Source: Streptomyces speibonae
Lineage (GTDB): Bacteria; Actinomycetota; Actinomycetes; Streptomycetales; Streptomycetaceae
Reading direction: 5' to 3'
DNA length: 7,438 nucleotides
NCBI GenBank assembly: GCA_000715605.1
Contig: KL568524.1
Coordinates: forward strand, 98,621 to 106,058
The notes under the pieces are model-generated. The model did not search any database, was not told the origin of the DNA, and saw only the letters and a list, made by a program, of their open reading frames with translations. A program made the translations under genes and the position numbers. Of the stretch, positions 1 to 6,996 are shown piece by piece (the stretch's first letter is position 1; each line of letters begins with the position of its first letter).

Positions 1-2164
1 GCCTCTCATGGGCCGCACGGCACTCGGGCGGCTCGATGCTGATCCGGGGCAGGATCCGGTCCAGCGAGCGCGGCAGCCACCAGTTGGCGCCGCCGAGGAG
101 GTGCATGAGGGCGGGGACCAGCAGGGTGCGCAGGACGAAGGCGTCGAGGGCGACGGCCGCGGCGAGCGCGATGCCGAACATGGCGATCACGCGGTCGCCG
201 CTGAGGACGAAGGCGAGGAAGACCGAAATCATGATCACGGCCGCGGAGTTGATCACCCGGCTGGTCTCCGCGAGGCCGACGCGGACGGCGCGCCGGTTGT
301 CCCCGGTCTCCAGCCACTCCTCGTACATCCGGCTCACCAGGAAGACCTGGTAGTCCATGGAGAGCCCGAAGAGGACGGACACCATGATCACGGGGAGGAA
401 GGGCTCGATGGGGCCGGAGCTGCCCAGGCCGAGCAGTTCGCTGCCCCAGCCCCACTGGAATATCGCCACGACCACGCCGAAGGCCGCGGCGACGGCGGCC
501 ACGTTCATGGCGGCGGCCTTGAGCGGGATGCCGATCGAGCGGAAGGCCAGCAGGAGCAGCAGACAGCCCAGGCCGATCACGACCCCCACGAAGAGGGGCA
601 GCTTGTCGACGATCACGTCGGCGAAGTCGTCGTAGGCGGCTGTCAGGCCCCCCACGTGCACGTCGAGCGAGGTGCCCGACTCGGTCCGGGGCAGCACGTC
701 CTCGCGCAGCCGGTCGACCAGGTCACTGGTCGCCTTCGACTGCGGCGAGGACTCCGGGACGACGGTGAGGTACGCGGTGTCGCCGCCCTGGCCGTAGGTG
801 ACCGGCGAGACGGAGGCCACGCCGTCGGTGGTGCGCAGGGTGGTGCCGAGGTTGTCGAGGGCGAGGCGGTCCTGGGCGTCGTCGACCTCGGCGACGAGGG
901 TGAGGGGGCCGTTCACCCCGGGGCCGAAGCCGTCGGCGAGGAGGTCGTAGGCCTGGCGGGTGGTGGAGGCCTTGGGGTCGTTGCCCTGGTCGGAGGTGCC
1001 CAGGTGCAGCGAGAGCGTGGGCAGTGCGAGGACGGCGACGACGACGAGCGCGAGGGCGCCGAGCAGCTTCGGGTGGCGCTCCACGAACGCCGACCAGCGG
1101 GCGGCGAACCCGGTCGGCAGCTCCGGTTCGGGCCCCTGCTCCGCCAGCCGGCGCCGCTCGCGGCGGCTGAGCGCGCGCATGCCGATGAACGACAGCAGGG
1201 CGGGCAGCAGGGTCACGGAGGCGGCGACGGTCAGTACGACGGTGAGCGAGGCGGCTATCGCGACACCGTTGAGGAAGTTCAGCCGGAGGATCAGCATGCC
1301 GAGCAGGGCGATGCACACGGTCGCACCCGCAAAGACGACCGCGCGTCCTGTGGTGGCGACGGCGCTGGTGGCGGCCTCGGTGACGGTCAGCCCGCGCTTC
1401 AGCCCGCGTCGGTGCCGGGTGACGATGAACAGGGCGTAGTCGATGCCCACGCCGAGCCCGATCAGCATGCCCAGCATGGGGGCGAAGTCGGCGACGGTCA
1501 TGACGTGCCCGAGCAGCACGATGCCCGAGTACGCGGTGCCCACGCCGACCAGGGCGGTGGCGATGGGCAGCAGCGCGGCGGCGGGCGAGCCGAAGGCGAT
1601 CAGGAGGACGACGGCGGCGACCAGCACACCGACGATCTCGGCCGTGTGCCCGCCGGAGGACTCGCTGAGCCCGACGGCACTGCCGCCCAGCTCGACGCGC
1701 AGCTCGTCGGTCTCGGCGCTCTGCGCCGTGTCGACCACGGCAGCTGCCTCACCTGCGTCGATGTCCTTGCCCTGGTCTTCGAAGACGACCGTGGCGTAGG
1801 CGGTGCGGCCGTCCTGGCTGACCCGTCCGGCGCCCCCGTCGTCGTACGGGCCGCTCACGGCGGCGACGCCGGGGAGGTCCTCGATCCGGTCCAGGGTGCG
1901 GGTCATGCTCTGCTCGACGCCGCTGTCCCGGACACTGCCGGACGAGGTGTGCCAGACCACGGTGTCGCTGTCACCGCCAAGATCCGGGAAGCCCTCTTTC
2001 AGCAGCTCGGCGGCCCGCCCGGACTCGGTACCGGGCACCTTGTAGTCGTTCGAGTAGGCGGAACCGGCGGCGAAGGCGCCCGCCGCCACCCCGCCGAGGG
2101 CGAGGAGCCAGAGCAGAACGACGACGAGACGGCGTTGGACACACCAGCGTGCTAGGGCTGCCAC
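1..2164 (-). CDS. MMPL/RND-family membrane transporter, 3' end cut by window edge
   Basis: This is a proton-driven transporter of the MMPL branch of the RND superfamily, which in actinomycetes usually exports lipids, pigments or drugs across the cytoplasmic membrane. The frame reads 721 codons from GTG at 2164 with no stop, so the C-terminus lies beyond base 1. The translation shows two repeats of the RND fold. A first membrane helix (about residues 13-34) is followed by an extracytoplasmic domain (35-172), helices (about 175-330), a charged cytosolic linker (331-364), helix 7 (366-385), a second extracytoplasmic domain (386-522) and final helices (523-692). Each half carries the family's Asp-Tyr pair thought to relay protons: D242-Y243 in GLGVGIDYALF and D604-Y605 in GLSMDYQVFLV. 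The tail NWWLPRSLDRILP (694-706) is typical of family ends, so probably only a few to tens of residues are missing. A GGGAG site lies 7 nt before the start. The substrate cannot be told from sequence, and no adjacent regulator is visible here. Confidence 0.93.
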   Translation of the reverse strand, partial: MAALARWCVQRRLVVVLLWLLALGGVAAGAFAAGSAYSNDYKVPGTESGRAAELLKEGFPDLGGDSDTVVWHTSSGSVRDSGVEQSMTRTLDRIEDLPGVAAVSGPYDDGGAGRVSQDGRTAYATVVFEDQGKDIDAGEAAAVVDTAQSAETDELRVELGGSAVGLSESSGGHTAEIVGVLVAAVVLLIAFGSPAAALLPIATALVGVGTAYSGIVLLGHVMTVADFAPMLGMLIGLGVGIDYALFIVTRHRRGLKRGLTVTEAATSAVATTGRAVVFAGATVCIALLGMLILRLNFLNGVAIAASLTVVLTVAASVTLLPALLSFIGMRALSRRERRRLAEQGPEPELPTGFAARWSAFVERHPKLLGALALVVVAVLALPTLSLHLGTSDQGNDPKASTTRQAYDLLADGFGPGVNGPLTLVAEVDDAQDRLALDNLGTTLRTTDGVASVSPVTYGQGGDTAYLTVVPESSPQSKATSDLVDRLREDVLPRTESGTSLDVHVGGLTAAYDDFADVIVDKLPLFVGVVIGLGCLLLLLAFRSIGIPLKAAAMNVAAVAAAFGVVVAIFQWGWGSELLGLGSSGPIEPFLPVIMVSVLFGLSMDYQVFLVSRMYEEWLETGDNRRAVRVGLAETSRVINSAAVIMISVFLAFVLSGDRVIAMFGIALAAAVALDAFVLRTLLVPALMHLLGGANWWLPRSLDRILPRISIEPPECRAAHER

Positions 2165-2324
2165 GAACGTGCTCCCAGGGTGACTCGGTGTGGATCTTTG
2201 GCCGGGAACAGTCGTGCTGAGAACGAACAACCCGCAAAGAACGCATGAGCAATGCACTGACACTCTTGCAGGCGAAAATGATCGTTTGTCGCTTTCGTGG
2301 ACTAACTCACATTTCTCGTGGTGA
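2165..2324 (-). promoter_or_regulatory. A+T-richer upstream region of the MMPL gene with operator-like palindrome
   Basis: This 160-bp gap lies between the stop of the small acidic membrane protein and the MMPL start. By hand count, bases 2221-2320 are 48% G+C, far below the surrounding coding DNA, as expected of a regulatory region. The 12-mer AAATGATCGTTT at 2276-2287 is a palindrome with five of six pairs matching around GATC. A looser repeat, CGAAA (2273-2277) with TTTCG (2294-2298), overlaps it. MMPL genes are often controlled by TetR-type repressors that bind such sites, but this is inference. I could not pick a convincing -35/-10 pair on the minus strand, and there is no terminator hairpin after the upstream gene, so partial read-through is possible. 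Confidence 0.4.
2172..2176 (-). promoter_or_regulatory. Ribosome-binding site of the MMPL transporter
   Basis: On the minus strand GGGAG ends 7 nt before the GTG at 2164. It supports that GTG as the start, and no other in-frame start is close upstream. The resulting N-terminus, MAALARWCVQRRLVVVLLWLL, has the basic-then-hydrophobic form expected for this family. Confidence 0.65.
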
Positions 2325-2681
2325 TCAGTCGAACTGGTCCCCCAGCGCCATGACCAGGAGTCCCGCGATCAGCAGCCACAACGCCCAGCGGGTACGCCCC
2401 CGGGCCCCCAGCACCGCCGCGAGGCCGCAGACCGCGGCCCCGCAGGCGTACGCGGCGGGCACGACGGCCGGCGCGGAACCGGTGGTCCGGAGCAGCGCGG
2501 CGGCCACCCCCGCCAGGGCGAGCACGCTCCCGGTACCGACCGCGGCCCACCGTGCCCGCCGCGCCTCTCCCTCGGCCTCGTCGGCCTCCTCGACGTCGTC
2601 GACGTCCTCGACGTCATCGACGTCATCGACGTCATCGGCCCGAGTGTCCTGGGGAAGGTCGGAATCAGCGGGTCCACTCAT
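2325..2681 (-). CDS. Small membrane protein with acidic repeat N-terminus, function unknown
   Basis: I do not recognise a named family for this 118-aa protein. Residues 16-39 are extremely acidic (16 Asp/Glu of 24), built from repeated Asp-Asp-Val and Glu-Asp-Val triplets. A short basic stretch (RRARW, 41-45) follows, then three hydrophobic segments at about 46-64, 73-92 and 99-113, and the end GDQFD. By the positive-inside rule the basic stretch would keep the acidic tail in the cytoplasm. The ATG at 2681 has no purine-rich site upstream. A TACGCT box ending 8 nt before it suggests a leaderless message. The gene points the same way as the MMPL gene 160 bp downstream and is divergent from the methyltransferase gene. 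It is probably real because the hydrophobic pattern fits a membrane protein and high-GC codon bias holds outside the repeat, but the function is open. Confidence 0.68.
   Translation of the reverse strand: MSGPADSDLPQDTRADDVDDVDDVEDVDDVEEADEAEGEARRARWAAVGTGSVLALAGVAAALLRTTGSAPAVVPAAYACGAAVCGLAAVLGARGRTRWALWLLIAGLLVMALGDQFD
2587..2640 (-). repeat. 9-bp in-frame tandem repeat
   Basis: On the plus strand six consecutive 9-mers occur: TCCTCGACG, TCGTCGACG, TCCTCGACG, TCATCGACG, TCATCGACG and the degenerate TCATCGGCC. Two related units, TCGGCCTCG and TCGGCCTCC, sit just before them at 2572-2589. The unit is a multiple of three, so copy-number change would lengthen or shorten the acidic tract of the small membrane protein by three residues without breaking the frame. 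Confidence 0.85.
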
Positions 2682-2689
2682 GGCGCGGG

Positions 2690-2695
2690 AGCGTA
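2690..2695 (-). promoter_or_regulatory. Candidate -10 box for leaderless transcription of the small membrane protein
   Basis: TACGCT on the minus strand fits the actinomycete TAnnnT form. It ends 8 nt before the ATG at 2681, so transcription would begin at or next to the start codon. No good -35 hexamer is seen at the usual distance. The lack of a ribosome-binding site in the same stretch agrees with a leaderless message. The box is short and could be chance. Confidence 0.35.
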
Positions 2696-2742
2696 GCGCG
2701 TCGGCCCGGAAAACCCGGATGCGGCCCCCGCCGCCCGCCTGC

Positions 2743-2748
2743 TAGCGT
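2743..2748 (+). promoter_or_regulatory. Weak candidate -10 box for the methyltransferase gene
   Basis: TAGCGT fits TAnnnT and lies in the divergent gap 121 bp before the ATG at 2869, which would give a leader of roughly 115 nt. No recognisable -35 element lies 16-19 nt upstream. A short hairpin, CTGCC-CCGC-GGCAG at 2760-2773, would fall within the leader. I saw no better promoter in 2682-2868. Confidence 0.2.
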
Positions 2749-2851
2749 CCACCGGTCCTCTGCCCCGCGGCAGCCCGCCCACGTCCGAAGCAGGTGCTTT
2801 GATGCTTGTCCGTCCGATCTCCGAGCCGACCTTTTCCCTCTTCACGGCCCC

Positions 2852-2857
2852 AAGGAG
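2852..2857 (+). promoter_or_regulatory. Ribosome-binding site of the methyltransferase gene
   Basis: AAGGAG ends 11 nt before the ATG at 2869. This is a strong site at a slightly long spacing. It favours the ATG over the in-frame TTG at 2806, which has no such site and would add 21 residues without conserved features. Confidence 0.7.
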
Positions 2858-2868
2858 CCCGTTCACCG

Positions 2869-3672
2869 ATGTCGGACATCACATCGAACACCCCGCACGA
2901 CGACCTCGCTAGCCGCCTCACCCTCCCCCGGTATCCCCGCAGCAGCGCCTACGACCCCCGCTGGACCGTCGAGAACGCGATGGGCCCGCACGCGCTGTGG
3001 CTGCTGGAGTGGCTCGCCCCGGCCCTCGGCCTCGACACCCTGCGCCCCGGCGCGCGCGTGCTCGACCTGGGCTGCGGACGCGCCATGACGTCCGTCTTCC
3101 TGGCCAGGGAGTACGACGTGCGGGTCACCGCGGCCGACCTGTGGATCAAGCCGGACGACAACGCGCGCCGCATCGCCGAGGCGGGCCTCGCCGACCAGGT
3201 GCTGCCGGTGCTCGCCGAGGCGCACGACCTGCCCTTCGGACAGGAGAGCTTCGACGCGATCGTGTCGATCGACGCCTACCACTACTTCGGCACGGACGAC
3301 CTCTACCTCCCGACGCTCACCCGGCTGCTGAAGCCGGGCGGGCGGATCGGGATCGTCGTCCCGGCGGTCCCGGAGGAACTGCGGGGCGAGGAACCGCCCG
3401 AGCATCTGAAGCCCCACTGGGACCCCGCGTTCTGGTCGTTCCACAGCCCGGCCTGGTGGCGCCGTCACTGGACCCGCAGCGGTGCCGTGGCGGTCGAGAC
3501 GGCCGACTGGCTGGAGGACGGCTGGAAGGAGTGGCTGCTCTGGTGCGACGTCGTCGCCGAGGAGAGCACGGAGGAGTTCCACGTGCGGATGAGCCGGGAG
3601 AACGCGGACCTGCTGCGCGCCGACCGGGGTCGCACCCTGGGCTTCGCCCGTGTGGTGGGCCGCAAGCCCTGA
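2869..3672 (+). CDS. Class I SAM-dependent methyltransferase, substrate unknown
   Basis: This 267-aa protein has the Rossmann-fold methyltransferase core. Motif I is VLDLGCGRA (64-72), the glycine-rich SAM loop. The acidic residue that binds the SAM ribose is probably D90, at the end of VTAAD. AHDLPF (119-123 region) and FDAIVSIDAYHYF (128-140) form the next core strands, and LLKPGGRIGIVVP (153-165) is the motif III region. The C-terminal part (about 170-267) is rich in Trp (HWDPAFWSFHSPAWWRRHW) and acidic residues and probably forms the substrate side. There is no signal peptide or membrane helix, so it should be cytosolic. It resembles the broad UbiE-like group, but I cannot assign a substrate. 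The gene stands alone, divergent from the small membrane protein and convergent with gatB, so its neighbours give no pathway. The start is chosen by the AAGGAG site. Confidence 0.88.
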   Translation: MSDITSNTPHDDLASRLTLPRYPRSSAYDPRWTVENAMGPHALWLLEWLAPALGLDTLRPGARVLDLGCGRAMTSVFLAREYDVRVTAADLWIKPDDNARRIAEAGLADQVLPVLAEAHDLPFGQESFDAIVSIDAYHYFGTDDLYLPTLTRLLKPGGRIGIVVPAVPEELRGEEPPEHLKPHWDPAFWSFHSPAWWRRHWTRSGAVAVETADWLEDGWKEWLLWCDVVAEESTEEFHVRMSRENADLLRADRGRTLGFARVVGRKP

Positions 3673-3681
3673 CACACGGCT

Positions 3682-3715
3682 GAGCCGGAGGGGACACATC
3701 CGTCCCCTCCGGCTC
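3682..3715. terminator. Bidirectional transcription terminator between the methyltransferase gene and gatB
   Basis: GAGCCGGAGGGGAC (3682-3695) and GTCCCCTCCGGCTC (3702-3715) form a perfect 14-bp stem with a 6-nt loop, ACATCC. It begins 10 nt after the methyltransferase stop and lies 13 nt after the gatB stop on the other strand. Neither side has a T-run, which is usual for strong stem-loop terminators in Streptomyces. The symmetry allows it to serve both converging genes. Confidence 0.88.
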
Positions 3716-3728
3716 GGGCCCGGAGAAC

Positions 3729-5243
3729 TCAGCCCTCGGCGGCGCCCAGCTTCTCCAGGATCAGCTCCTTCACGCGGGCCGCGTCCGCCTGGCCGCGCGT
3801 GGCCTTCATGACGGCACCGACCAGCGCACCGGCCGCGGCGACCTTACCGCCGCGGATCTTGTCCGCGATGGCCGGGTTGCCGGCGATGGCCTCGTCCACG
3901 GCCGCGGTGAGCGCACCCTCGTCGGAGACGACCTTCAGGCCGCGCTTGTCGACGACCTCGTCCGGGGTGCCCTCACCGGCGAGCACGCCCTCGATGACCT
4001 GGCGGGCCAGCTTGTCGTTGAGCGAACCCTCGGACACCAGGGCGGCGACCCGGGCGACCTGCTCGGGGGTGATCGCCAGCTCGTCGAGCGCCGTGCCGGA
4101 CTCGTTGGCGGCGCGGGCGAGCTCACCCATCCACCACTTGCGGGCGGACGCCGCGTCGGCACCGGCGTCGATGGTGGCGACGATCGGTTCCAGCGCACCG
4201 GCGTTGAGGATCGCCTGCATGTCGGTGCCGGAGATTCCCCACTCCTCGCGGAGCCGGCTGCGGCGCACCAGCGGCAGCTCGGGCAGCCCCGCGCGCAGCT
4301 TCTCGACCCACTCGCGGGAGGGCGCCACGGGCACCAGGTCGGGCTCCGGGAAGTACCGGTAGTCCTCGGCCTCCTCCTTCACGCGGCCCGAGGTCGTCGA
4401 CCCCGTGTCCTCGTGGAAGTGCCGGGTCTCCTGCACGATCGTCCCGCCGGACGACAGCACGGCCGCGTGCCGCTGGATCTCGAACCGGGCGGCGCGCTCG
4501 ACGGACCGCAGCGAGTTGACGTTCTTGGTCTCACTGCGGGTGCCGAACTTCTCGGCGCCCTTCGGCATGAGCGACAGGTTGACGTCGCACCGCATCTGGC
4601 CCATCTCCATCCGGGCCTCGGACACACCGAGCGCACGGATAAGCTCGCGCAGCTCGCGGACGTACGCCCGGGCGACCTCGGGAGCGCGCTCACCGGCACC
4701 GACGATCGGCTTGGTGACGATCTCGATGAGCGGGATGCCCGCGCGGTTGTAGTCGAGCAGCGAGTGGGAGGCGCCGTGGATACGGCCCGTCGCACCGCCG
4801 ACGTGCGTCGACTTGCCGGTGTCCTCCTCCATGTGGGCGCGCTCGATCTCCACGCGGAAGACCTCGCCGTCCTCCAGCTGCACGTCGAGGTAGCCGTTGA
4901 AGGCGATGGGCTCGTCGTACTGGGAGGTCTGGAAGTTCTTCGGCATGTCCGGATAGAAGTAGTTCTTCCGGGCGAAGCGGCACCATTCGGCGATCTCGCA
5001 GTTCAACGCGAGACCGATCTTGACGGCGGACTCGACGCCGGTCGCGTTGACGACCGGGAGAGCGCCGGGCAGGCCGAGGCAGACCGGGCAGGTCTGCGCG
5101 TTGGCGTCGGCGCCCAGCTCGGTCGAGCACCCGCAGAACATCTTGGTCTTGGTGCCGAGTTCGACATGGACCTCGAGGCCCATGACGGGGTCGTACGACG
5201 CGAGCGCGTCCTCGTACGACACCAGGTCGGTCGTGGTGGTCAC
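3729..5243 (-). CDS. gatB: Aspartyl/glutamyl-tRNA amidotransferase subunit B
   Basis: GatB is the subunit that binds the mischarged tRNA and activates its Glu or Asp side chain with ATP before the amide is added. The 504-aa length is normal for the family. MGLEVHVEL (21-29) is the family start. The zinc-site cysteines are C37, C39, C52 and C55 in FCGC and [20 protein letters not shown] (95-110) and [11 protein letters not shown] (137-147) form the kinase-like active site. The GatB signature [15 protein letters not shown] covers 162-176, followed by MRCDVNLSL (217-225) and the [15 protein letters not shown] region (237-251). From about 358 to the end is the helical GatB/YqeY tail that contacts tRNA. 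The GTG start has a purine-rich site 7 nt upstream. The gene is last in the operon, 15 nt after the small gene, and ends just before a strong terminator stem. All key residues appear intact. Confidence 0.98.
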   Translation of the reverse strand: MTTTTDLVSYEDALASYDPVMGLEVHVELGTKTKMFCGCSTELGADANAQTCPVCLGLPGALPVVNATGVESAVKIGLALNCEIAEWCRFARKNYFYPDMPKNFQTSQYDEPIAFNGYLDVQLEDGEVFRVEIERAHMEEDTGKSTHVGGATGRIHGASHSLLDYNRAGIPLIEIVTKPIVGAGERAPEVARAYVRELRELIRALGVSEARMEMGQMRCDVNLSLMPKGAEKFGTRSETKNVNSLRSVERAARFEIQRHAAVLSSGGTIVQETRHFHEDTGSTTSGRVKEEAEDYRYFPEPDLVPVAPSREWVEKLRAGLPELPLVRRSRLREEWGISGTDMQAILNAGALEPIVATIDAGADAASARKWWMGELARAANESGTALDELAITPEQVARVAALVSEGSLNDKLARQVIEGVLAGEGTPDEVVDKRGLKVVSDEGALTAAVDEAIAGNPAIADKIRGGKVAAAGALVGAVMKATRGQADAARVKELILEKLGAAEG

Positions 5244-5250
5244 GGTGAAA

Positions 5251-5258
5251 CTTCCCTC
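5251..5258 (-). promoter_or_regulatory. Ribosome-binding site of gatB
   Basis: GAGGGAAG on the minus strand ends 7 nt before the GTG at 5243. It begins directly after the stop of the small upstream gene (5259-5261), so ribosomes finishing that gene end on or next to this site, which allows re-initiation on gatB. Confidence 0.7.
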
Positions 5259-5498
5259 TCAGCCCAGCAGGACGTCGTCGTCGCCCAGCCGCTTCAGCTC
5301 GCGGTAGAGGATGGCGAGGCCGGTGACGATGGCGGCGGCGGACACGGTGGCGTCGATGAGGACCAGGGTGTCCTTCTCCAGCCGCGCCTTCTTGACACGC
5401 TTGGCGACCCCGATCGCGCCGAAGGCGGTGGCCGCCATGGACAGGTACGTACCGGACTTGGACTTCTTGAAGCCCTTGGCCTTGGTCAGTGCACTCAC
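5259..5498 (-). CDS. Small probable membrane protein encoded between gatA and gatB, function unknown
   Basis: This 79-aa protein matches no named family I know. The N-terminus is basic ([15 protein letters not shown]). A modest hydrophobic stretch (about 18-31, [14 protein letters not shown]), a very basic turn ([11 protein letters not shown], 32-42) and a stronger hydrophobic helix (about 44-64, [22 protein letters not shown]) follow, with an acidic end, GDDDVLLG. This suggests a two-helix membrane hairpin with the basic loop in the cytoplasm. The frame continues upstream to 5699, but the GTG at 5498 is preferred. It overlaps the gatA stop by 4 nt (GTGA) and has GAGGAGG 10 nt upstream. Such an overlap means translational coupling to gatA. 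From memory, Streptomyces coelicolor also has a small hypothetical gene between gatA and gatB, so the arrangement is probably conserved. A role in amidation is possible but not shown. Confidence 0.82.
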   Translation of the reverse strand: MSALTKAKGFKKSKSGTYLSMAATAFGAIGVAKRVKKARLEKDTLVLIDATVSAAAIVTGLAILYRELKRLGDDDVLLG

Positions 5499-6991
5499 AG
5501 CGACGGAGCCTCCTCGAGCAGCGGGTGGCCCCACTTTTCCACGAAGGCGGCCTCGACGGCGGCACCCACCTTGTAGAGGCGGTCGTCCTTCATGACCGGG
5601 GCGATGATCTGCAGTCCGACCGGCAGCCCGTCCTCGGGCGCGAGGCCGCAGGGCAGCGACATGGCGGCGTTGCCGGCCAGGTTGGTCGGGATGGTGCACA
5701 GGTCGGCGAGGTACATCGCCATCGGGTCGTCGGCGCGCTCGCCGATCGGGAAGGCGGTGGTGGGCGTCGTCGGGGAGACGATCACGTCGACCTGCTCGAA
5801 CGCCGCGTCGAAGTCCTGCTTGATCAGCGTGCGGACCTTCTGGGCGCTGCCGTAGTACGCGTCGTAGTAGCCGGAGCTGAGCGCGTACGTCCCCAGCATG
5901 ATCCGGCGCTTGACCTCGTCACCGAAGCCGGCCGCGCGGGTCAGCGAGGTGACCTCCTCGGCGGAGCGCGTGCCGTCGTCGCCGGTCCGCAGGCCGTAGC
6001 GCAGGCCGTCGAAGCGGGCGAGGTTGGAGGAGCACTCGGAGGGCGCGATCAGGTAGTAGGCGGACAGCGCCAGGTCGAACGACGGGCAGTCCAGCTCCAC
6101 GATCTCGGCGCCGAGCCCCTTCAGCAGTTCCACCGACTCGTCGAACCGCTGGACGACACCGGCCTGGTAGCCCTCGCCGCGGAACTGCTTGACGACGCCG
6201 ACCCGCATCCCGGCCACGGACCCGTTGCGGGCCGCCTCGACGACCGGGGGCACCGGCTCGTCGATGGAGGTGGAGTCCATCGGGTCGTGCCCGGCGATCA
6301 CCTCGTGCAGCAGGGCCGCGTCGAGGACGGTACGGGCACAGGGGCCGCCCTGGTCCAGGGAGCTGGAGAAGGCGACCATGCCGTACCGGGACACGGCACC
6401 GTAGGTCGGCTTCACGCCGACGGTGCCGGTGACGGCCGCGGGCTGGCGGATGGACCCGCCGGTGTCGGTGCCGATGGCGAGCGGCGCCTGGAACGAGGCG
6501 AGCGCGGCGGACGACCCGCCGCCGGAGCCTCCGGGAATCCTGGTCAGATCCCACGGGTTGCCGGTCGGCCCGTAGGCGCTGTTCTCGGTGCTGGACCCCA
6601 TGGCGAACTCGTCCATGTTGGTCTTGCCGAGGATGACGACGTCGGCGGCCTTGAGCCGCTTGGTGAGCGTCGCGTCGTACGGCGGGATCCAGCCCTCGAG
6701 CATCTTGGAGCCGACGGTGGTCGGGATGCCCTCGGTGGTGAAGATGTCCTTGAGCGCGAGCGGGACACCGGCCAGCGGGCCGAGCTTCTCCCCCTTGGCC
6801 CGCTTCTCGTCGACGGCACGGGCCTGCGCGAGGGCGCCCTCGCGGTCGACGTGCAGGAAGGCGTGCACCTTCTCGTCGACGGTTTCGATCCGGGCCAGGT
6901 GGGCCTCGGTGACCTCGACGGCCGTGAGCTCGCCGGAGGCGATCTTCGCGGCGGTCTCGGCCGCGGTGAGCCTGATGATGTGATCGCTCAT
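5495..6991 (-). CDS. gatA: Aspartyl/glutamyl-tRNA amidotransferase subunit A
   Basis: GatA is the amidase subunit: it releases ammonia from glutamine (or asparagine) and passes it to GatB for transfer to the activated tRNA-bound Glu or Asp. The 498-aa length is normal. The Ser-cisSer-Lys triad of the amidase signature family is present: K81 in PLALKDIF, S156 in [12 protein letters not shown] (154-165), and the nucleophile S180 in [13 protein letters not shown] (174-186). Other conserved stretches are [20 protein letters not shown] (120-139), [14 protein letters not shown] (191-204), SPTTPTTAF (406-414) and [17 protein letters not shown] (433-449). The ATG start has GGAGGA 9 nt upstream, within the end of gatC. 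The gene begins 5 nt after gatC and overlaps the following small gene by 4 nt, so the three should be translated together. Nothing is missing or altered at the active site. Confidence 0.98.
   Translation of the reverse strand: MSDHIIRLTAAETAAKIASGELTAVEVTEAHLARIETVDEKVHAFLHVDREGALAQARAVDEKRAKGEKLGPLAGVPLALKDIFTTEGIPTTVGSKMLEGWIPPYDATLTKRLKAADVVILGKTNMDEFAMGSSTENSAYGPTGNPWDLTRIPGGSGGGSSAALASFQAPLAIGTDTGGSIRQPAAVTGTVGVKPTYGAVSRYGMVAFSSSLDQGGPCARTVLDAALLHEVIAGHDPMDSTSIDEPVPPVVEAARNGSVAGMRVGVVKQFRGEGYQAGVVQRFDESVELLKGLGAEIVELDCPSFDLALSAYYLIAPSECSSNLARFDGLRYGLRTGDDGTRSAEEVTSLTRAAGFGDEVKRRIMLGTYALSSGYYDAYYGSAQKVRTLIKQDFDAAFEQVDVIVSPTTPTTAFPIGERADDPMAMYLADLCTIPTNLAGNAAMSLPCGLAPEDGLPVGLQIIAPVMKDDRLYKVGAAVEAAFVEKWGHPLLEEAPSL
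5509..5515 (-). promoter_or_regulatory. Ribosome-binding site of the small gene, inside gatA
   Basis: GAGGAGG on the minus strand ends 10 nt before the GTG at 5498. It is formed by the codons for the Glu-Glu pair and following Ala near the GatA C-terminus (LLEEAPSL). It fixes the start of the 79-aa protein and rejects the longer reading to 5699. Confidence 0.75.
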
Positions 6992-6996
6992 GCGGG

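Noticed and set aside
8..2155. 715-codon plus-strand open frame opposite the MMPL gene
   Set aside because: Its translation is low-complexity (Gly, Asp, His, Glu-rich) with no domain. The minus strand gives a clear transporter with both conserved Asp-Tyr motifs. Long antisense frames arise by chance in high-GC DNA where third positions are G or C.
2572..2640. Tandem repeats as a possible CRISPR array
   Set aside because: Units are 9 bp, contiguous, without spacers, and keep a coding frame, so this is a coding minisatellite.
2245..2745. 166-codon plus-strand frame with a long Ser/Thr run
   Set aside because: The Ser/Thr run is the complement of the 9-bp repeat read in another frame. The minus-strand reading gives a plausible membrane protein instead.
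2760..2773. CTGCC-CCGC-GGCAG hairpin as a riboswitch or attenuator
   Set aside because: The stem is only 5 bp in very G+C-rich DNA where such repeats are frequent, and no conserved riboswitch element surrounds it.
2806..2868. TTG start giving a 288-aa methyltransferase
   Set aside because: There is no ribosome-binding site before it, and AAGGAG correctly precedes the ATG at 2869.
2863..3699. 278-codon minus-strand open frame opposite the methyltransferase gene
   Set aside because: It would run through the terminator stem and has no recognisable domain. The plus strand has a full SAM-binding core.
4413..5576. 387-codon plus-strand open frame opposite gatB
   Set aside because: It is an antisense shadow of gatB and the small gene, of biased composition and without a convincing start site.
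5499..5699. N-terminal extension of the small operon protein to 146 aa
   Set aside because: The extra 67 residues are an Arg/Gly/Pro-rich shadow of the gatA end. The GTG at 5498 has a strong ribosome-binding site and the usual 4-nt overlap.
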